A stretch of DNA of 64,000 nt from Hyaloperonospora brassicae. Lineage: Eukaryota; Oomycota; Peronosporomycetes; Peronosporales; Peronosporaceae. The notes beneath the pieces were generated by a model. That model did not search any database. It was given only the letters and a program-made list of their open reading frames with translations, and was not told where the DNA came from. Within the stretch, counting starts at the first letter, position 1. Each line of letters opens with the position of its first letter. Shown one piece after another: positions 22,691-37,167 of this stretch. The DNA lies in the NCBI GenBank assembly GCA_947650285.1, contig CANTFL010001449.1, positions 186,001 through 250,000 of the forward strand. Direction: 5' to 3'. The position numbers were made by a program, and so were the translations under genes.

Positions 22691-23741
22691 ACCCACAGCG
22701 AAGATCCAGCAACACGAAGGGACACATCGATCGAATGAGCTGAATAAAGAAGAGACGTGTCATCCCGTGGTGACATTCCGAGCACTTCGCATGCAAGTTG
22801 GTGCTCCGTGATTTGCAGTCTGCTGCCTCTGCAAACGTAGAGTCGATCCCGTTGCAATGACTGTCGCCACGACTTCATGCCCGTTAGCGTCACGCGTTTA
22901 AAGGTCTGTCGTCACTTCGATCAGCTGCATCTACTACGAAAGCAAGAGTCGTTTCGACCCATGCCTGGGCTTGCCTGTCATCAGCTTTCCTATGCACAGC
23001 TTGTACCGCGTTTGACGCAGACTGAGTAGGACTTGAGCGCCAATCACATCTGCAACCAGCAAATCAAAACGTCGGCCGATGTTTCGGGCGTTTGTTTGTG
23101 TGCAAGTATGACTGGGCATTGCCTGAGAGCTGCATGGACACGTCATGAATTGAAAAGGGCTCTACAAGCTTCGGCGCTCATCATTCGCGAGTAGCCGGTG
23201 GGTGTCACAACAGGGGTCACTGAATCGAGTGTCGTGCTGTACGTGAAGCATTGCTTCTATTCATGGCGACCTGTGAGCAGACGGGATACACAGCGGTAGT
23301 TTTGGAGACCTCCAGTAGCTGGAATGCGGCAAATCGTCGACCGAACAGTCTCGCGACCAGCGCCGAAGAGAGCGCATCAGCGCCTGCAATGTGACAACTA
23401 CGATTCATGTCGGTAAGAAAGACGCATTTTCTATGCCAATGCACGCTATCAGTGAGGGTACGCAGACGTTACTGTCAACAACGCCGGCGCTTGGAGCTCA
23501 ACATTTCGCTTGGCGGATCCATGTCGCGACACCGAGACATGGAGACGAAAATCTTGCGGCCGAGCAACCGACCGCGCCGTCGTGGAGAGCTACGGAAACA
23601 TCCAGTGCATCCCATCGATTGCTTGGAGTTGACGTCGACGATCGGTATGTCTCTTGAGGTCGACACCAATACGTACAGAGTGGAGACACGTTCGGGGGTT
23701 CTTTTCTGATTCTTTAACGACATTGCGATTGTCCACACAGA

Positions 23742-23858
23742 TACATACCACGCGGTACCAAACGGACGAAGAAAAGCCTGAAAAACGACAATGTGATGGT
23801 TCATAGAGATTTATACCACGCGGCGGTACCAAGCGGACAAAGAAAGACCCGAAAACGG
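23742..23858 (+). repeat. Internal direct duplication within the array unit
   Basis: Two imperfect copies of about 48 bp, roughly 70 bp apart, share CATACCACGCGG, GGTACCAA, CGGACAAAGAAA and CCCGAAAA blocks (23742-23789 and 23811-23858 in copy 1). The same pair occurs in every unit. Confidence 0.85.
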
Positions 23859-24056
23859 CCGCCTCAGCCCTAGCAGATAGATAGACCAGTCGTGGTTGCA
23901 ACACACGATGTTATGACACAGCCCAAAAAGCAGGTGGTTTCTTTTCCTCCATCATTAGCAACGAACAATAAGGGCTGCTCTAGTTAAAGGGTTACGCCAA
24001 ACACCTGAGAAAGGATGATGCTATTGGTGTAGACTATCAATCGGGGGAGTGCATAC

Positions 24057-26241
24057 GATGTAAGGCATCATACTCCGTCAATTGGTTGCCCATCTATCCT
24101 AAGGCAAGTTGGGCTGCGCATGAGGTAAGCATGTTTGCGAAGAGTAGCTGCTCGAACAGGAACGGCTACATGGCAAGCGGTACATCGACAACGAACGCAA
24201 TGGCACTCAACGACGTAAGGTAAGCAGTGACTCCTCTTTCCATTCAGTTAAGTAATCCATGATTGATACAATCAGCGGCGTACCAGTGGAAGTACACTAT
24301 GTCGAAAGCTAGTGGAGAGGCCACCAGGATGATGGCGATGAGGATGGTGATGCGTGAACGGTGCTTCCTGCGACGACCTGGTGAACGAGTGCCGGAAAAC
24401 GAACACAACAGATTATCTCTCGCATTGGCAGCACTCTGGATTCGCCATCGGCTCTATGCCGCCGCGGCAAGAATTACTTCCCCTGATGGGTCCTCGTTTG
24501 CATGACGGGGGGCAAGGTCTGGCAGCTCCAGCGAGACTTGAGATCGAGGCGACAGCAACGATAGCGGTGGCGAGGACGGTCTTGATGTTCATCTTGACAA
24601 AATTTGGAGGCTTGACTTGTGCTGTTTACGGTGAAATGCAGAATGATCCTTTCGCCGGCGCTGCTCAAGCGTTGAAAGTGCTTCAGCGACGCGTGGATTC
24701 TACGATAGGATCATCTCTAGTACCATACAACGATACAACGGAGCAGAGTAGCCCCATCCCGCGAATACATGCCAAACCTTTGTGCGAACAGGTAAGTGGG
24801 TTGTGGGTTGCGATACGTCGGCTTTGCCCGCGTAGACCAAGCGGGTCTCATCTATCGAAGAGTCAAGAGCAATGAACCCACAGCGAAGATCCAGCAACAC
24901 GAAGGGACACATCGATCGAATGAGCTGAATAAAGAAGAGACGTGTCATCCCGTGGTGACATTCCGAGCACTTCGCATGCAAGTTGGTGCTCCGTGATTTG
25001 CAGTCTGCTGCCTCTGCAAACGTAGAGTCGATCCCGTTGCAATGACTGTCGCCACGACTTCATGCCCGTTAGCGTCACGCGTTTAAAGGTCTGTCGTCAC
25101 TTCGATCAGCTGCATCTACTACGAAAGCAAGAGTCGTTTCGACCCATGCCTGGGCTTGCCTGTCATCAGCTTTTCTATGCACAGCTTGTACCGCGTTTGA
25201 CGCAGACTGAGTAGGACTTGAGCGCCAATCACATCTGCAACCAGCAAATCAAAACGTCGGCCGATGTTTCGGGCGTTTGTTTGTGTGCAAGTATGACTGG
25301 GCATTGCCTGAGAGCTGCATGGACACGTCGCGAATTGAAAAGGGCTCTACAAGCTTCGGCGCTCATCATTCGCGAGTAGCCGGTGGGTGTCACAACAGGG
25401 GTCACTGAATCGAGTGTCGTGCTGTACGTGAAGCATTGCTTCTGTTCGTGGCGACCTGTGAGCAGACGGGATACACAGCGGTAGTTTTGGAGACCTCCAG
25501 TAGCTGGAATGCGGCAAATCGTCGACCGAACAGTCTCGCGACCAGCGCCGAAGAGAGCGCATCAGCGCCTGCAATGTGACAACTACGATTCATGTCGGTA
25601 AGAAAGACGCATTTTCTATGCCAATGCACGCTATCAGTGAGGGTACGCAGACGTTACTGTCAACAACGCCGGCGCTTGGAGCTCAACATTTCGCTTGGCG
25701 GATCCATGTCGCGACACCGAGGCATGGAGACGAAAATCTTGCGGCCGAGCAACCGACCGCGCCGTCGTGGAGAGCTACGGAAACATCCAGTGCATCCCAT
25801 CGATTGCTTGGAGTTGACGTCGACGATCGGTATGTCTCTTGAGGTCGACACCAATACGTACAGAGTGGGGACACGTTCGGGGGTTCTTTTCTGATTCTTT
25901 AACGACATTGCGATTGTTCACATAGATACATACCACGCGGTACCAAACGGACAAAGAAAAGCCCGAAAAACGACAATGTGATGGTTCATAGAGATGCATA
26001 CCACGCGGCGGTACCAAGCGGACAAAGAAAGACCCGAAAACGGCCGCCTCAGCCCTAGCAGATAGATAGACCAGTCGTGGTTGCAACACACGATGTTATG
26101 ACACAGCCCAAAAAGCAGGTGGTTTCTTTTCCTCCATCATTAGCAACGAACAATAAGGGCTGCTCTAGTTAAAGGGTTACGCCAAACACCTGAGAAAGGA
26201 TGATGCTATTGGTGTAGACTATCAATCGGGGGAGTGCATAC
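24057..26241 (+). repeat. Array copy 2
   Basis: Carries GTTGGGCTGCGC near 24108, a variant otherwise seen only in copy 9, and private changes near 25171 (AGCTTTTCT) and 25866 (GTGGGGAC). Confidence 0.95.
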
Positions 26242-28426
26242 GATGTAAGGCATCATACTCCGTCAATTGGTTGCCCATCTATCCTAAGGCAAGTTCGGCT
26301 GTGCATGAGGTAAGCATGTTTGCGAAGAGTAGCTGCTCGAACAGGAACGGCTACATGGTAAGCGGTACATCGACAACGAACGCAATGGCACTCAACGACG
26401 TAAGGTAAGCAGTGACTCCTCTTTCCATTCAGTTAAGTAATCCATGATTGATACAATCAGCGGCGTACCAGTGGAAGTACACTATGTCGAAAGCTAGTGG
26501 AGAGGCCACCAGGATGATGGCGATGAGGATGGTGATGCGTGAACGGTGCTTCCTGCGACGACCTGGTGAACGAGTGCCGGAAAACGAACACAACAGATTA
26601 TCTCTCGCATTGGCAGCACTCTGGATTCGCCATCGGCTCTATGCCGCCGCGGCAAGAATTACTTCCCCTGATGGGTCCTCGTTTGCATGACGGGGGGCAA
26701 GGTCTGGCAGCTCCAGCGAGACTTGAGATCGAGGCGACAGCAACGATAGCGGTGGCGAGGACGGTCTTGATGTTCATCTTGACAAAATTTGGAGGCTTGA
26801 CTTGTGCTGTTTACGGTGAAATGCAGAATGATCCTTTCGCCGGCGCTGCTCAAGCGTTGAAAGTGCTTCAGCGACGCGTGGATTCTACGATAGGATCATC
26901 TCTAGTACCATACAACGATACAACGGAGCAGAGTAGCCCCATCCCGCGAATACATGCCAAACCTTTGTGCGAACAGGTAAGTGGGTTGTGGGTTGCGATA
27001 CGTCGGCTTTGCCCGCGTAGACCAAGCGGGTCTCATCTATCGAAGAGTCAAGAGCAATGAACCCACAGCGAAGATCCAGCAACACGAAGGGACACATCGA
27101 TCGAATGAGCTGAATAAAGAAGAGACGTGTCATCCCGTGGTGACATTCCGAGCACTTCGCATGCAAGTTGGTGCTCCGTGATTTGCAGTCTGCTGCCTCT
27201 GCAAACGTAGAGTCGATCCCGTTGCAATGACTGTCGCCACGACTTCATGCCCGTTAGCGTCACGCGTTTAAAGGTCTGTCGTCACTTCGATCAGCTGCAT
27301 CTACTACGAAAGCAAGAGTCGTTTCGACCCATGCCTGGGCTTGCCTGTCATCAGCTTTCCTATGCACAGCTTGTACCGCGTTTGACGCAGACTGAGTAGG
27401 ACTTGAGCGCCAATCACATCTGCAACCAGCAAATCAAAACGTCGGCCGATGTTTCGGGCGTTTGTTTGTGTGCAAGTATGACTGGGCATTGCCTGAGAGC
27501 TGCATGGACACGTCATGAATTGAAAAGGGCTCTACAAGCTTCGGCGCTCATCATTCGCGAGTAGCCGGTGGGTGTCACAACAGGGGTCACTGAATCGAGT
27601 GTCGTGCTGTACGTGAAGCATTGCTTCTATTCATGGCGACCTGTGAGCAGACGGGATACACAGCGGTAGTTTTGGAGACCTCCAGTAGCTGGAATGCGGC
27701 AAATCGTCGACCGAACAGTCTCGCGACCAGCGCCGAAGAGAGCGCATCAGCGCCTGCAATGTGACAACTACGATTCATGTCGGTAAGAAAGACGCATTTA
27801 CTATGCCAATGCACGCTATCAGTGAGGGTACGCAGACGTTGCTGTCAACAACGCCGGCGCTTGGAGCTCGACATTTCGCTTGGCGGATCCATGTCGCGAC
27901 ACCGAGACATGGAGACGAAAATCTTGCGGCCGAGCAACCGACCGCGCCGTCGTGGAGAGCTACGGAAACATCCAGTGCATCCCATCGATTGCTTGGAGTT
28001 GACGTCGACGATCGGTATGTCTCTTGAGGTCGACACCAATACGTACAGAGTGGAGACACGTTCGGGGGTTCTTTTCTGATTCTTTAACGACATTGCGATT
28101 GTCCACACAGATACATACCACGCGGTACCAAACGGACAAAGAAAAGCCCGAAAAACGACAATGTGATGGTTCATAGAGATGCATACCACGCGGCGGTACC
28201 AAGCGGACAAAGAAAGACCCGAAAACGGCCGCCTCAGCCCTAGCAGATAGATAGACCAGTCGTGGTTGCAACACACGATGTTATGACACAGCCCAAAAAG
28301 CAGGTGGTTTCTTTTCCTCCATCATTAGCAACGAACAATAAGGGCTGCTCTAGTTAAAGGGTTACGCCAAACACCTGAGAAAGGATGACGCTATTGGTGT
28401 AGACTATCAATCGGGGGAGTGCATAC
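26242..28426 (+). repeat. Array copy 3
   Basis: Has CATGGTAAGC near 26354 (GGCAAGC in copies 1, 2, 7 and 8) and otherwise matches the left-half consensus. Confidence 0.95.
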
Positions 28427-30611
28427 GATGTAAGGCATCATACTCCGTCAATTGGTTGCCCATCTATCCTAAGGCAAGTTCGGCTGTGCATGAGGTAAGC
28501 ATGTTTGCGAAGAGTAGCTGCTCGAACAGGAACGGCTACATGGTAAGCGGTACATCGACAACGAACGCAATGGCACTCAACGACGTAAGGTAAGCAGTGA
28601 CTCCTCTTTCCATTCAGTTAAGTAATCCATGATTGATACAATCAGCGGCGTACCAGTGGAAGTACACTATGTCGAAAGCTAGTGGAGAGGCCACCAGGAT
28701 GATGGCGATGAGGATGGTGATGCGTGAACGGTGCTTCCTGCGACGACCTGGTGAACGAGTGCCGGAAAACGAACACAACAGATTATCTCTCGCATTGGCA
28801 GCACTCTGGATTCGCCATCGGCTCTATGCCGCCGCGGCAAGAATTACTTCCCCTGATGGGTCCTCGTTTGCATGACGGGGGGCAAGGTCTGGCAGCTCCA
28901 GCGAGACTTGAGATCGAGGCGACAGCAACGATAGCGGTGGCGAGGACGGTCTTGATGTTCATCTTGACAAAATTTGGAGGCTTGACTTGTGCTGTTTACG
29001 GTGAAATGCAGAATGATCCTTTCGCCGGCGCTGCTCAAGCGTTGAAAGTGCTTCAGCGACGCGTGGATTCTACGATAGGATCATCTCTAGTACCATACAA
29101 CGATACAACGGAGCAGAGTAGCCCCATCCCGCGAATACATGCCAAACCTTTGTGCGAACAGGTAAGTGGGTTGTGGGTTGCGATACGTCGGCTTTGCCCG
29201 CGTAGACCAAGCGGGTCTCATCTATCGAAGAGTCAAGAGCAATGAACCCACAGCGAAGATCCAGCAACACGAAGGGACACATCGATCGAATGAGCTGAAT
29301 AAAGAAGAGACGTGTCATCCCGTGGTGACATTCCGAGCACTTCGCATGCAAGTTGGTGCTCCGTGATTTGCAGTCTGCTGCCTCTGCAAACGTAGAGTCG
29401 ATCCCGTTGCAATGACTGTCGCCACGACTTCATGCCCGTTAGCGTCACGCGTTTAAAGGTCTGTCGTCACTTCGATCAGCTGCATCTACTACGAAAGCAA
29501 GAGTCGTTTCGACCCATGCCTGGGCTTGCCTGTCATCAGCTTTCCTATGCACAGCTTGTACCGCGTTTGACGCAGACTGAGTAGGACTTGAGCGCCAATC
29601 ACATCTGCAACCAGCAAATCAAAACGTCGGCCGATGTTTCGGGCGTTTGTTTGTGTGCAAGTATGACTGGGCATTGCCTGAGAGCTGCATGGACACGTCA
29701 TGAATTGAAAAGGGCTCTACAAGCTTCGGCGCTCATCATTCGCGAGTAGCCGGTGGGTGTCACAACAGGGGTCACTGAATCGAGTGTCGTGCTGTACGTG
29801 AAGCATTGCTTCTGTTCGTGGCGACCTGTGAGCAGACGGGATACACAGCGGTAGTTTTGGAGACCTCCAGTAGCTGGAATGCGGCAAATCGTCGACCGAA
29901 CAGTCTCGCGACCGTCGCCGAAGAGAGCGCATCAGCGCCCGTAATGTGACAACTACGATTCATGTCGGTAAGAAAGACGCATTTACTATGCCAATGCACG
30001 CTATCAGTGAGGGTACGCAGACGTTACTGTCAACAACGCCGGCGCTTGGAGCTCGACATTTCGCTTGGCGGATCCATGTCGCGACACCGAGACATGGAGA
30101 CGAAAATCTTGCGGCCGAGCAACCGACCGCGCCGTCGTGGAGAGCTACGGAAACATCCAGTGCATCCCATCGATTGCTTGGAGTTGACGTCGACGATCGG
30201 TATGTCTCTTGAGGTCGACACCAATACGTACAGAGTGGAGACACGTTCGGGGGTTCTTTTCTGATTCTTTAACGACATTGCGATTGTCCACACAGATACA
30301 TACCACGCGGTACCAAACGGACAAAGAAAAGCCCGAAAAACGACAATGTGATGGTTCATAGAGATGCATACCACGCGGCGGTACCAAGCGGACAAAGAAA
30401 GACCCGAAAACGGCCGCCTCAGCCCTAGCAGATAGATAGACCAGTCGTGGTTGCAACACACGATGTTATGACACAGCCCAAAAAGCAGGTGGTTTCTTTT
30501 CCTCCATCATTAGCAACGAACAATAAGGGCTGCTCTAGTTAAAGGGTTACGCCAAACACCTGAGAAAGGATGACGCTATTGGTGTAGACTATCAATCGGG
30601 GGAGTGCATAC
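28427..30611 (+). repeat. Array copy 4
   Basis: Has a private GACCGTCGCC near 29911 and GATGACGCT at its right end (30571), the latter shared with the end of copy 3 (28386). Confidence 0.95.
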
Positions 30612-32796
30612 GATGTAAGGCATCATACTCCGTCAATTGGTTGCCCATCTATCCTAAGGCAAGTTCGGCTGTGCATGAGGTAAGCATGTTTGCGAAGAGT
30701 AGCTGCTCGAACAGGAACGGCTACATGGTAAGCGGTACATCGACAACGAACGCAATGGCACTCAACGACGTAAGGTAAGCAGTGACTCCTCTTTCCATTC
30801 AGTTAAGTAATCCATGATTGATACAATCAGCGGCGTACCAGTGGAAGTACACTATGTCGAAAGCTAGTGGAGAGGCCACCAGGATGATGGCGATGAGGAT
30901 GGTGATGCGTGAACGGTGCTTCCTGCGACGACCTGGTGAACGAGTGCCGGAAAACGAACACAACAGATTATCTCTCGCATTGGCAGCACTCTGGATTCGC
31001 CATCGGCTCTATGCCGCCGCGGCAAGAATTACTTCCCCTGATGGGTCCTCGTTTGCATGACGGGGGGCAAGGTCTGGCAGCTCCAGCGAGACTTGAGATC
31101 GAGGCGACAGCAACGATAGCGGTGGCGAGGATGGTCTTGATGTTCATCTTGACAAAATTTGGAGGCTTGACTTGTGCTGTTTACGGTGAAATGCAGAATG
31201 ATCCTTTCGCCGGCGCTGCTCAAGCGTTGAAAGTGCTTCAGCGACGCGTGGATTCTACGATAGGATCATCTCTAGTACCATACAACGATACAACGGAGCA
31301 GAGTAGCCCCATCCCGCGAATACATGCCAAACCTTTGTGCGAACAGGTAAGTGGGTTGTGGGTTGCGATACGTCGGCTTTGCCCGCGTAGACCAAGCGGG
31401 TCTCATCTATCGAAGAGTCAAGAGCAATGAACCCACAGCGAAGATCCAGCAACACGAAGGGACACATCGATCGAATGAGCTGAATAAAGAAGAGACGTGT
31501 CATCCCGTGGTGACATTCCGAGCACTTCGCATGCAAGTTGGTGCTCCGTGATTTGCAGTCTGCTGCCTCTGCAAACGTAGAGTCGATCCCGTTGCAATGA
31601 CTGTCGCTACGACTTCATGCCCGTTAGCGTCACGCGTTTAAAGGTCTGTCGTCACTTCGATCAGCTGCATCTACTACGAAAGCAAGAGTCGTTTCGACCC
31701 ATGCCTGGGCTTGCCTGTCATCAGCTTTCCTATGCACAGCTTGTACCGCGTTTGACGCAGACTGAGTAGGACTTGAGCGCCAATCACATCTGCAACCAGC
31801 AAATCAAAACGTCGGCCGATGTTTCGGGCGTTTGTTTGTGTGCAAGTATGACTGGGCATTGCCTGAGAGCTGCATGGACACGTCATGAATTGAAAAGGGC
31901 TCTACAAGCTTCGGCGCTCATCATTCGCGAGTAGCCGGTGGGTGTCACAACAGGGGTCACTGAATCGAGTGTCGTGCTGTACGTGAAGCATTGCTTCTGT
32001 TCATGGCGACCTGTGAGCAGACGGGATACACAGCGGTAGTTTTGGAGACCTCCAGTAGCTGGAATGCGGCAAATCGTCGACCGAACAGTCTCGCGACCAG
32101 CGCCGAAGAGAGCGCATCAGCGCCCGCAATGTGACAACTACGATTCATGTCGGTAAGAAAGACGCATTTACTATGCCAATGCACGCTATCAGTGAGGGTA
32201 CGCAGACGTTGCTGTCAACAACGCCGGCGCTTGGAGCTCGACATTTCGCTTGGCGGATCCATGTCGCGACACCGAGACATGGAGACGAAAATCTTGCGGC
32301 CGAGCAACCGACCGCGCCGTCGTGGAGAGCTACGGAAACATCCAGTGCATCCCATCGATTGCTTGGAGTTGACGTCGACGATCGGTATGTCTCTTGAGGT
32401 CGACACCAATACGTACAGAGTGGAGACACGTTCGGGGGTTCTTTTCTGATTCTTTAACGACATTGCGATTGTTCACACAGATACATACCACGCGGTACCA
32501 AACGGACAAAGAAAAGCCCGAAAAACGACAATGTGATGGTTCATAGAGATGCATACCACGCGGCGGTACCAAGCGGACAAAGAAAGACCCGAAAACGGCC
32601 GCCTCAGCCCTAGCAGATAGATAGACCAGTCGTGGTTGCAACACACGATGTTATGACACAGCCCAAAAAGCAGGTGGTTTCTTTTCCTCCATCATTAGCA
32701 ACGAACAATAAGGGCTGCTCTAGTTAAAGGGTTACGCCAAACACCTGGGAAAGGATGATGCCATTGGTGTAGGCTATCAATCGGGGGAGTGCATAC
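30612..32796 (+). repeat. Array copy 5
   Basis: Its right end (near 32745) is the first to carry the GGGAAAGG/GCCATTGG/GTAGGC variant block that marks all later junctions. Confidence 0.95.
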
Positions 32797-34981
32797 GATG
32801 TAAGGCATCATACTCCGTCAATTGGTTGCCCATCTATCCTGAGGCAAGTTCGGCTGTGCATGAGGTAAGCATGTTTGCGAAGAGTAGCTGCTCGAACAGG
32901 AACGGCTACATGGTAAGCGGTACATCGACAACGAACGCAATGGCACTCAACGACGTAAGGTAAGCAGTGACTCCTCTTTCCATTCAGTTAAGTAATCCAT
33001 GATTGATACAATCAGCGGCGTACCAGTGGAAGTACACTATGTCGAAAGCTAGCGGAGAGGCCACCAGGATGATGGCGATGAGGATGGTGATGCGTGAACG
33101 GTACTTCCTGCGACGACCTGGTGAACGAGTGCCGGAAAACGAACACAACAGATTATCTCTCGCATTGGCAGCACTCTGGATTCGCCATCGGCTCTATGCC
33201 GCCGCGGCAAGAATTACTTCCCCTGATGGGTCCTCGTTTGCATGACGGGGGGCAAGGTCTGGCAGCTCCAGCGAGACTTGAGATCGAGGCGACAGCAACG
33301 ATAGCGGTGGCGAGGATGGTCTTGATGTTCATCTTGACAAAATTTGGAGGCTTGACTTGTGCTGTTTACGGTGAAATGCAGAATGATCCTTTCGCCGGCG
33401 CTGCTCAAGCGTTGAAAGTGCTTCAGCGACGCGTGGATTCTACGATAGGATCATCTCTAGTACCATACAACGATACAACGGAGCAGAGTAGCCCCATCCC
33501 GCGAATACATGCCAAACCTTTGTGCGAACAGGTAAGTGGGTTGTGGGTTGCGATACGTCGGCTTTGCCCGCGTAGACCAAGCGGGTCTCATCTATCGAAG
33601 AGTCAAGAGCAATGAACCCACAGCGAAGATCCAGCAACACGAAGGGACACATCGATCGAATGAGCTGAATAAAGAAGAGACGTGTCATCCCGTGGTGACA
33701 TTCCGAGCACTTCGCATGCAAGTTGGTGCTCCGTGATTTGCAGTCTGCTGCCTCTGCAAACGTAGAGTCGATCCCGTTGCAATGACTGTCGCCACGACTT
33801 CATGCCCGTTAGCGTCACGCGTTTAAAGGTCTGTCGTCACTTCGATCAGCTGCATCTACTACGAAAGCAAGAGTCGTTTCGACCCATGCCTGGGCTTGCC
33901 TGTCATCAGCTTTCCTATGCACAGCTTGTACCCCGTTTGACGCAGACTGAGTAGGACTTGAGCGCCAATCACATCTGCAACCAGCAAATCAAAACGTCGG
34001 CCGATGTTTCGGGCGTTTGTTTGTGTGCAAATATGACTGGGCATTGCCTGAGAGCTGCATGGACACGTCATGAATTGAAAAGGGCTCTACAAGCTTCGGC
34101 GCTCATCATTCGCGAGTAGCCGGTGGGTGTCACAACAGGGGTCACTGAATCGAGTGTCGTGCTGTACGTGAAGCATTGCTTCTGTTCATGGCGACCTGTG
34201 AGCAGACGGGATACACAGCGGTAGTTTTGGAGACCTCCAGTAGCTGGAATGCGGCAAATCGTCGACCGAACAGTCTCGCGACCAGCGCCGAAGAGAGCGC
34301 ATCAGCGCCCGCAATGTGACAACTACGATTCATGTCGGTAAGAAAGACGCATTTACTATGCCAATGCACGCTATCAGTGAGGGTACGCAGACGTTGCTGT
34401 CAACAACGCCGGCGCTTGGAGCTCGACATTTCGCTTGGCGGATCCATGTCGCGACACCGAGACATGGAGACGAAAATCTTGCGGCCGAGCAACCGACCGC
34501 GCCGTCGTGGAGAGCTACGGAAACATCCAGTGCATCCCATCGATTGCTTGGAGTTGACGTCGACGATCGGTATGTCTCTTGAGGTCGACACCAATACGTA
34601 CAGAGTGGAGACACGTTCGGGGGTTCTTTTCTGATTCTTTAACGACATTGCGATTGTCCACACAGATACATACCACGCGGTACCAAACGGACAAAGAAAA
34701 GCCCGAAAAACGACAATGTGATGGTTCATAGAGATGCATACCACGCGGCGGTACCAAGCGGACAAAGAAAGACCCGAAAACGGCCGCCTCAGCCCTAGCA
34801 GATAGATAGACCAGTCGTGGTTGCAACACACGATGTTATGACACAGCCCAAAAAGCAGGTGGTTTCTTTTCCTCCATCATTAGCAACGAACAATAAGGGC
34901 TGCTCTAGTTAAAGGGTTACGCCAAACACCTGGGAAAGGATGATGCCATTGGTGTAGGCTATCAATCGGGGGAGTGCATAC
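32797..34981 (+). repeat. Array copy 6
   Basis: First copy with CCTGAGG near 32838 and GTACCCCG near 33930, both kept in every later copy. Confidence 0.95.
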
Positions 34982-37167
34982 GATGTAAGGCATCATACTC
35001 CGTCAATTGGTTGCCCATCTATCCTGAGGCAAGTTCGGCTGTGCATGAGGTAAGCATGTTTGCGAAGAGTAGCTGCTCGAACAGGAACGGCTACATGGCA
35101 AGCGGTACATCGACAACGAACGCAATGGCACTCAACGACGTAAGGTAAGCAGTGACTCCTCTTTCCATTCAGTTAAGTAATCCATGATTGATACAATCAG
35201 CGGCGTACCAGTGGAAGTACACTATGTCGAAAGCTAGCGGAGAGGCCACCAGGATGATGGCGATGAGGATGGTGATGCGTGAACGGTGCTTCCTGCGACG
35301 ACCTGGTGAACGAGTGCCGGAAAACGAACACAACAGATTATCTCTCGCATTGGCAGCACTCTGGATTCGCCATCGGCTCTATGCCGCCGCGGCAAGAATT
35401 ACTTCCCCTGATGGGTCCTCGTTTGCATGACGGGGGGCAAGGTCTGGCAGCTCCAGCGAGACTTGAGATCGAGGCGACAGCAACGATAGCGGTGGCGAGG
35501 ACGGTCTTGATGTTCATCTTGACAAAATTTGGAGGCTTGACTTGTGCTGTTTACGGTGAAATGCAGAATGATCCTTTCGCCGGCGCTGCTCAAGCGTTGA
35601 AAGTGCTTCAGCGACGCGTGGATTCTACGATAGGATCATCTCTAGTACCATACAACGATACAACGGAGCAGAGTAGCCCCATCCCGCGAATACATGCCAA
35701 ACCTTTGTGCGAACAGGTAAGTGGGTTGTGGGTTGCGATACGTCGGCTTTGCCCGCGTAGACCAAGCGGGTCTCATCTATCGAAGAGTCAAGAGCAATGA
35801 ACCCACAGCGAAGATCCAGCAACACGAAGGGACACATCGATCGAATGAGCTGAATAAAGAAGAGACGTGTCATCCCGTGGTGACATTCCGAGCACTTCGC
35901 ATGCAAGTTGGTGCTCCGTGATTTGCAGTCTGCTGCCTCTGCAAACGTAGAGTCGATCCCGTTGCAATGACTGTCGCCACGACTTCATGCCCGTTAGCGT
36001 CACGCGTTTAAAGGTCTGTCGTCACTTCGATCAGCTGCATCTACTACGAAAGCAAGAGTCGTTTCGACCCATGCCTGGGCTTGCCTGTCATCAGCTTTCC
36101 TATGCACAGCTTGTACCCCGTTTGACGCAGACTGAGTAGGACTTGAGCGCCAATCACATCTGCAACCAGCAAATCAAAACGTCGGCCGATGTTTCGGGCG
36201 TTTGTTTGTGTGCAAATATGACTGGGCATTGCCTGAGAGCTGCATGGACACGTCATGAATTGAAAAGGGCTCTACAAGCTTCGGCGCTCATCATTCGCGA
36301 GTAGCCGGTGGGTGTCACAACAGGGGTCACTGAATCGAGTGTCGTGTTGTACGTGAAGCATTGCTTCCGTTCATGGCGACCTGTGAGCAGACGGGATACA
36401 CAGCGGTAGTTTTGGAGACCTCCAGTAGCTGGAATGCGGCAAATCGTCGACCGAACAGTCTCGCGACCAGCGCCGAAGAGAGCGCATCAGCGCCTGCAAT
36501 GTGACAACTACGATTCATGTCGGTAAGAAAGACGCATTTACTATGCCAATGCACGCTATCAGTGAGGGTACGCAGACGTTGCTGTCAACAACGCCGGCGC
36601 TTGGAGCTCGACATTTCGCTTGGCGGATCCATGTCGCGACACCGAGACATGGAGACGAAAATCTTGCGGCCGAGCAACCGACCGCGCCGTCGTGGAGAGC
36701 TACGGAAACATCCAGTGCATCCCATCGATTGCTTGGAGTTGACGTCGACGATCGGTATGTCTCTTGAGGTCGACACCAATACGTACAGAGTGGAGACACG
36801 TTCGGGGGTTCTTTTCTGATTCTTTAACGACATTGCGATTGTCCACACAGATACATACCACGCGGTACCAAACGGACAAAGAAAAGCCCGAAAAACGACA
36901 ATGTGATGGTTCATAGAGATGCATACCACGCGGCGGTACCAAGCGGACAAAGAAAAGACCCGAAAACGGCCGCCTCAGCCCTAGCAGATAGATAGACCAG
37001 TCGTGGTTGCAACACACGATGTTATGACACAGCCCAAAAAGCAGGTGGTTTCTTTTCCTCCATCATTAGCAACGAACAATAAGGGCTGCTCTAGTTAAAG
37101 GGTTACGCCAAACACCTGGGAAAGGATGATGCCATTGGTGTAGGCTATCAACCGGGGGAGTGCATAC
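34982..37167 (+). repeat. Array copy 7 (2186 bp)
   Basis: Contains the only length change among intact copies, one extra A in an A run near 36952. It also has GTCGTGTTG (near 36343), shared with copies 8-10. Confidence 0.95.

Larger units (their letters stand above)
21872..24056 (+). repeat. Array copy 1 (left edge)
   Basis: Homology to the unit begins at GATGTAA (21872). An edge copy with private changes: GTACGC in place of GTAAGC near 21940, GATAGAATC at 22520 where all others have GATAGGATC, and GACGAAG near 23765. Confidence 0.95.
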
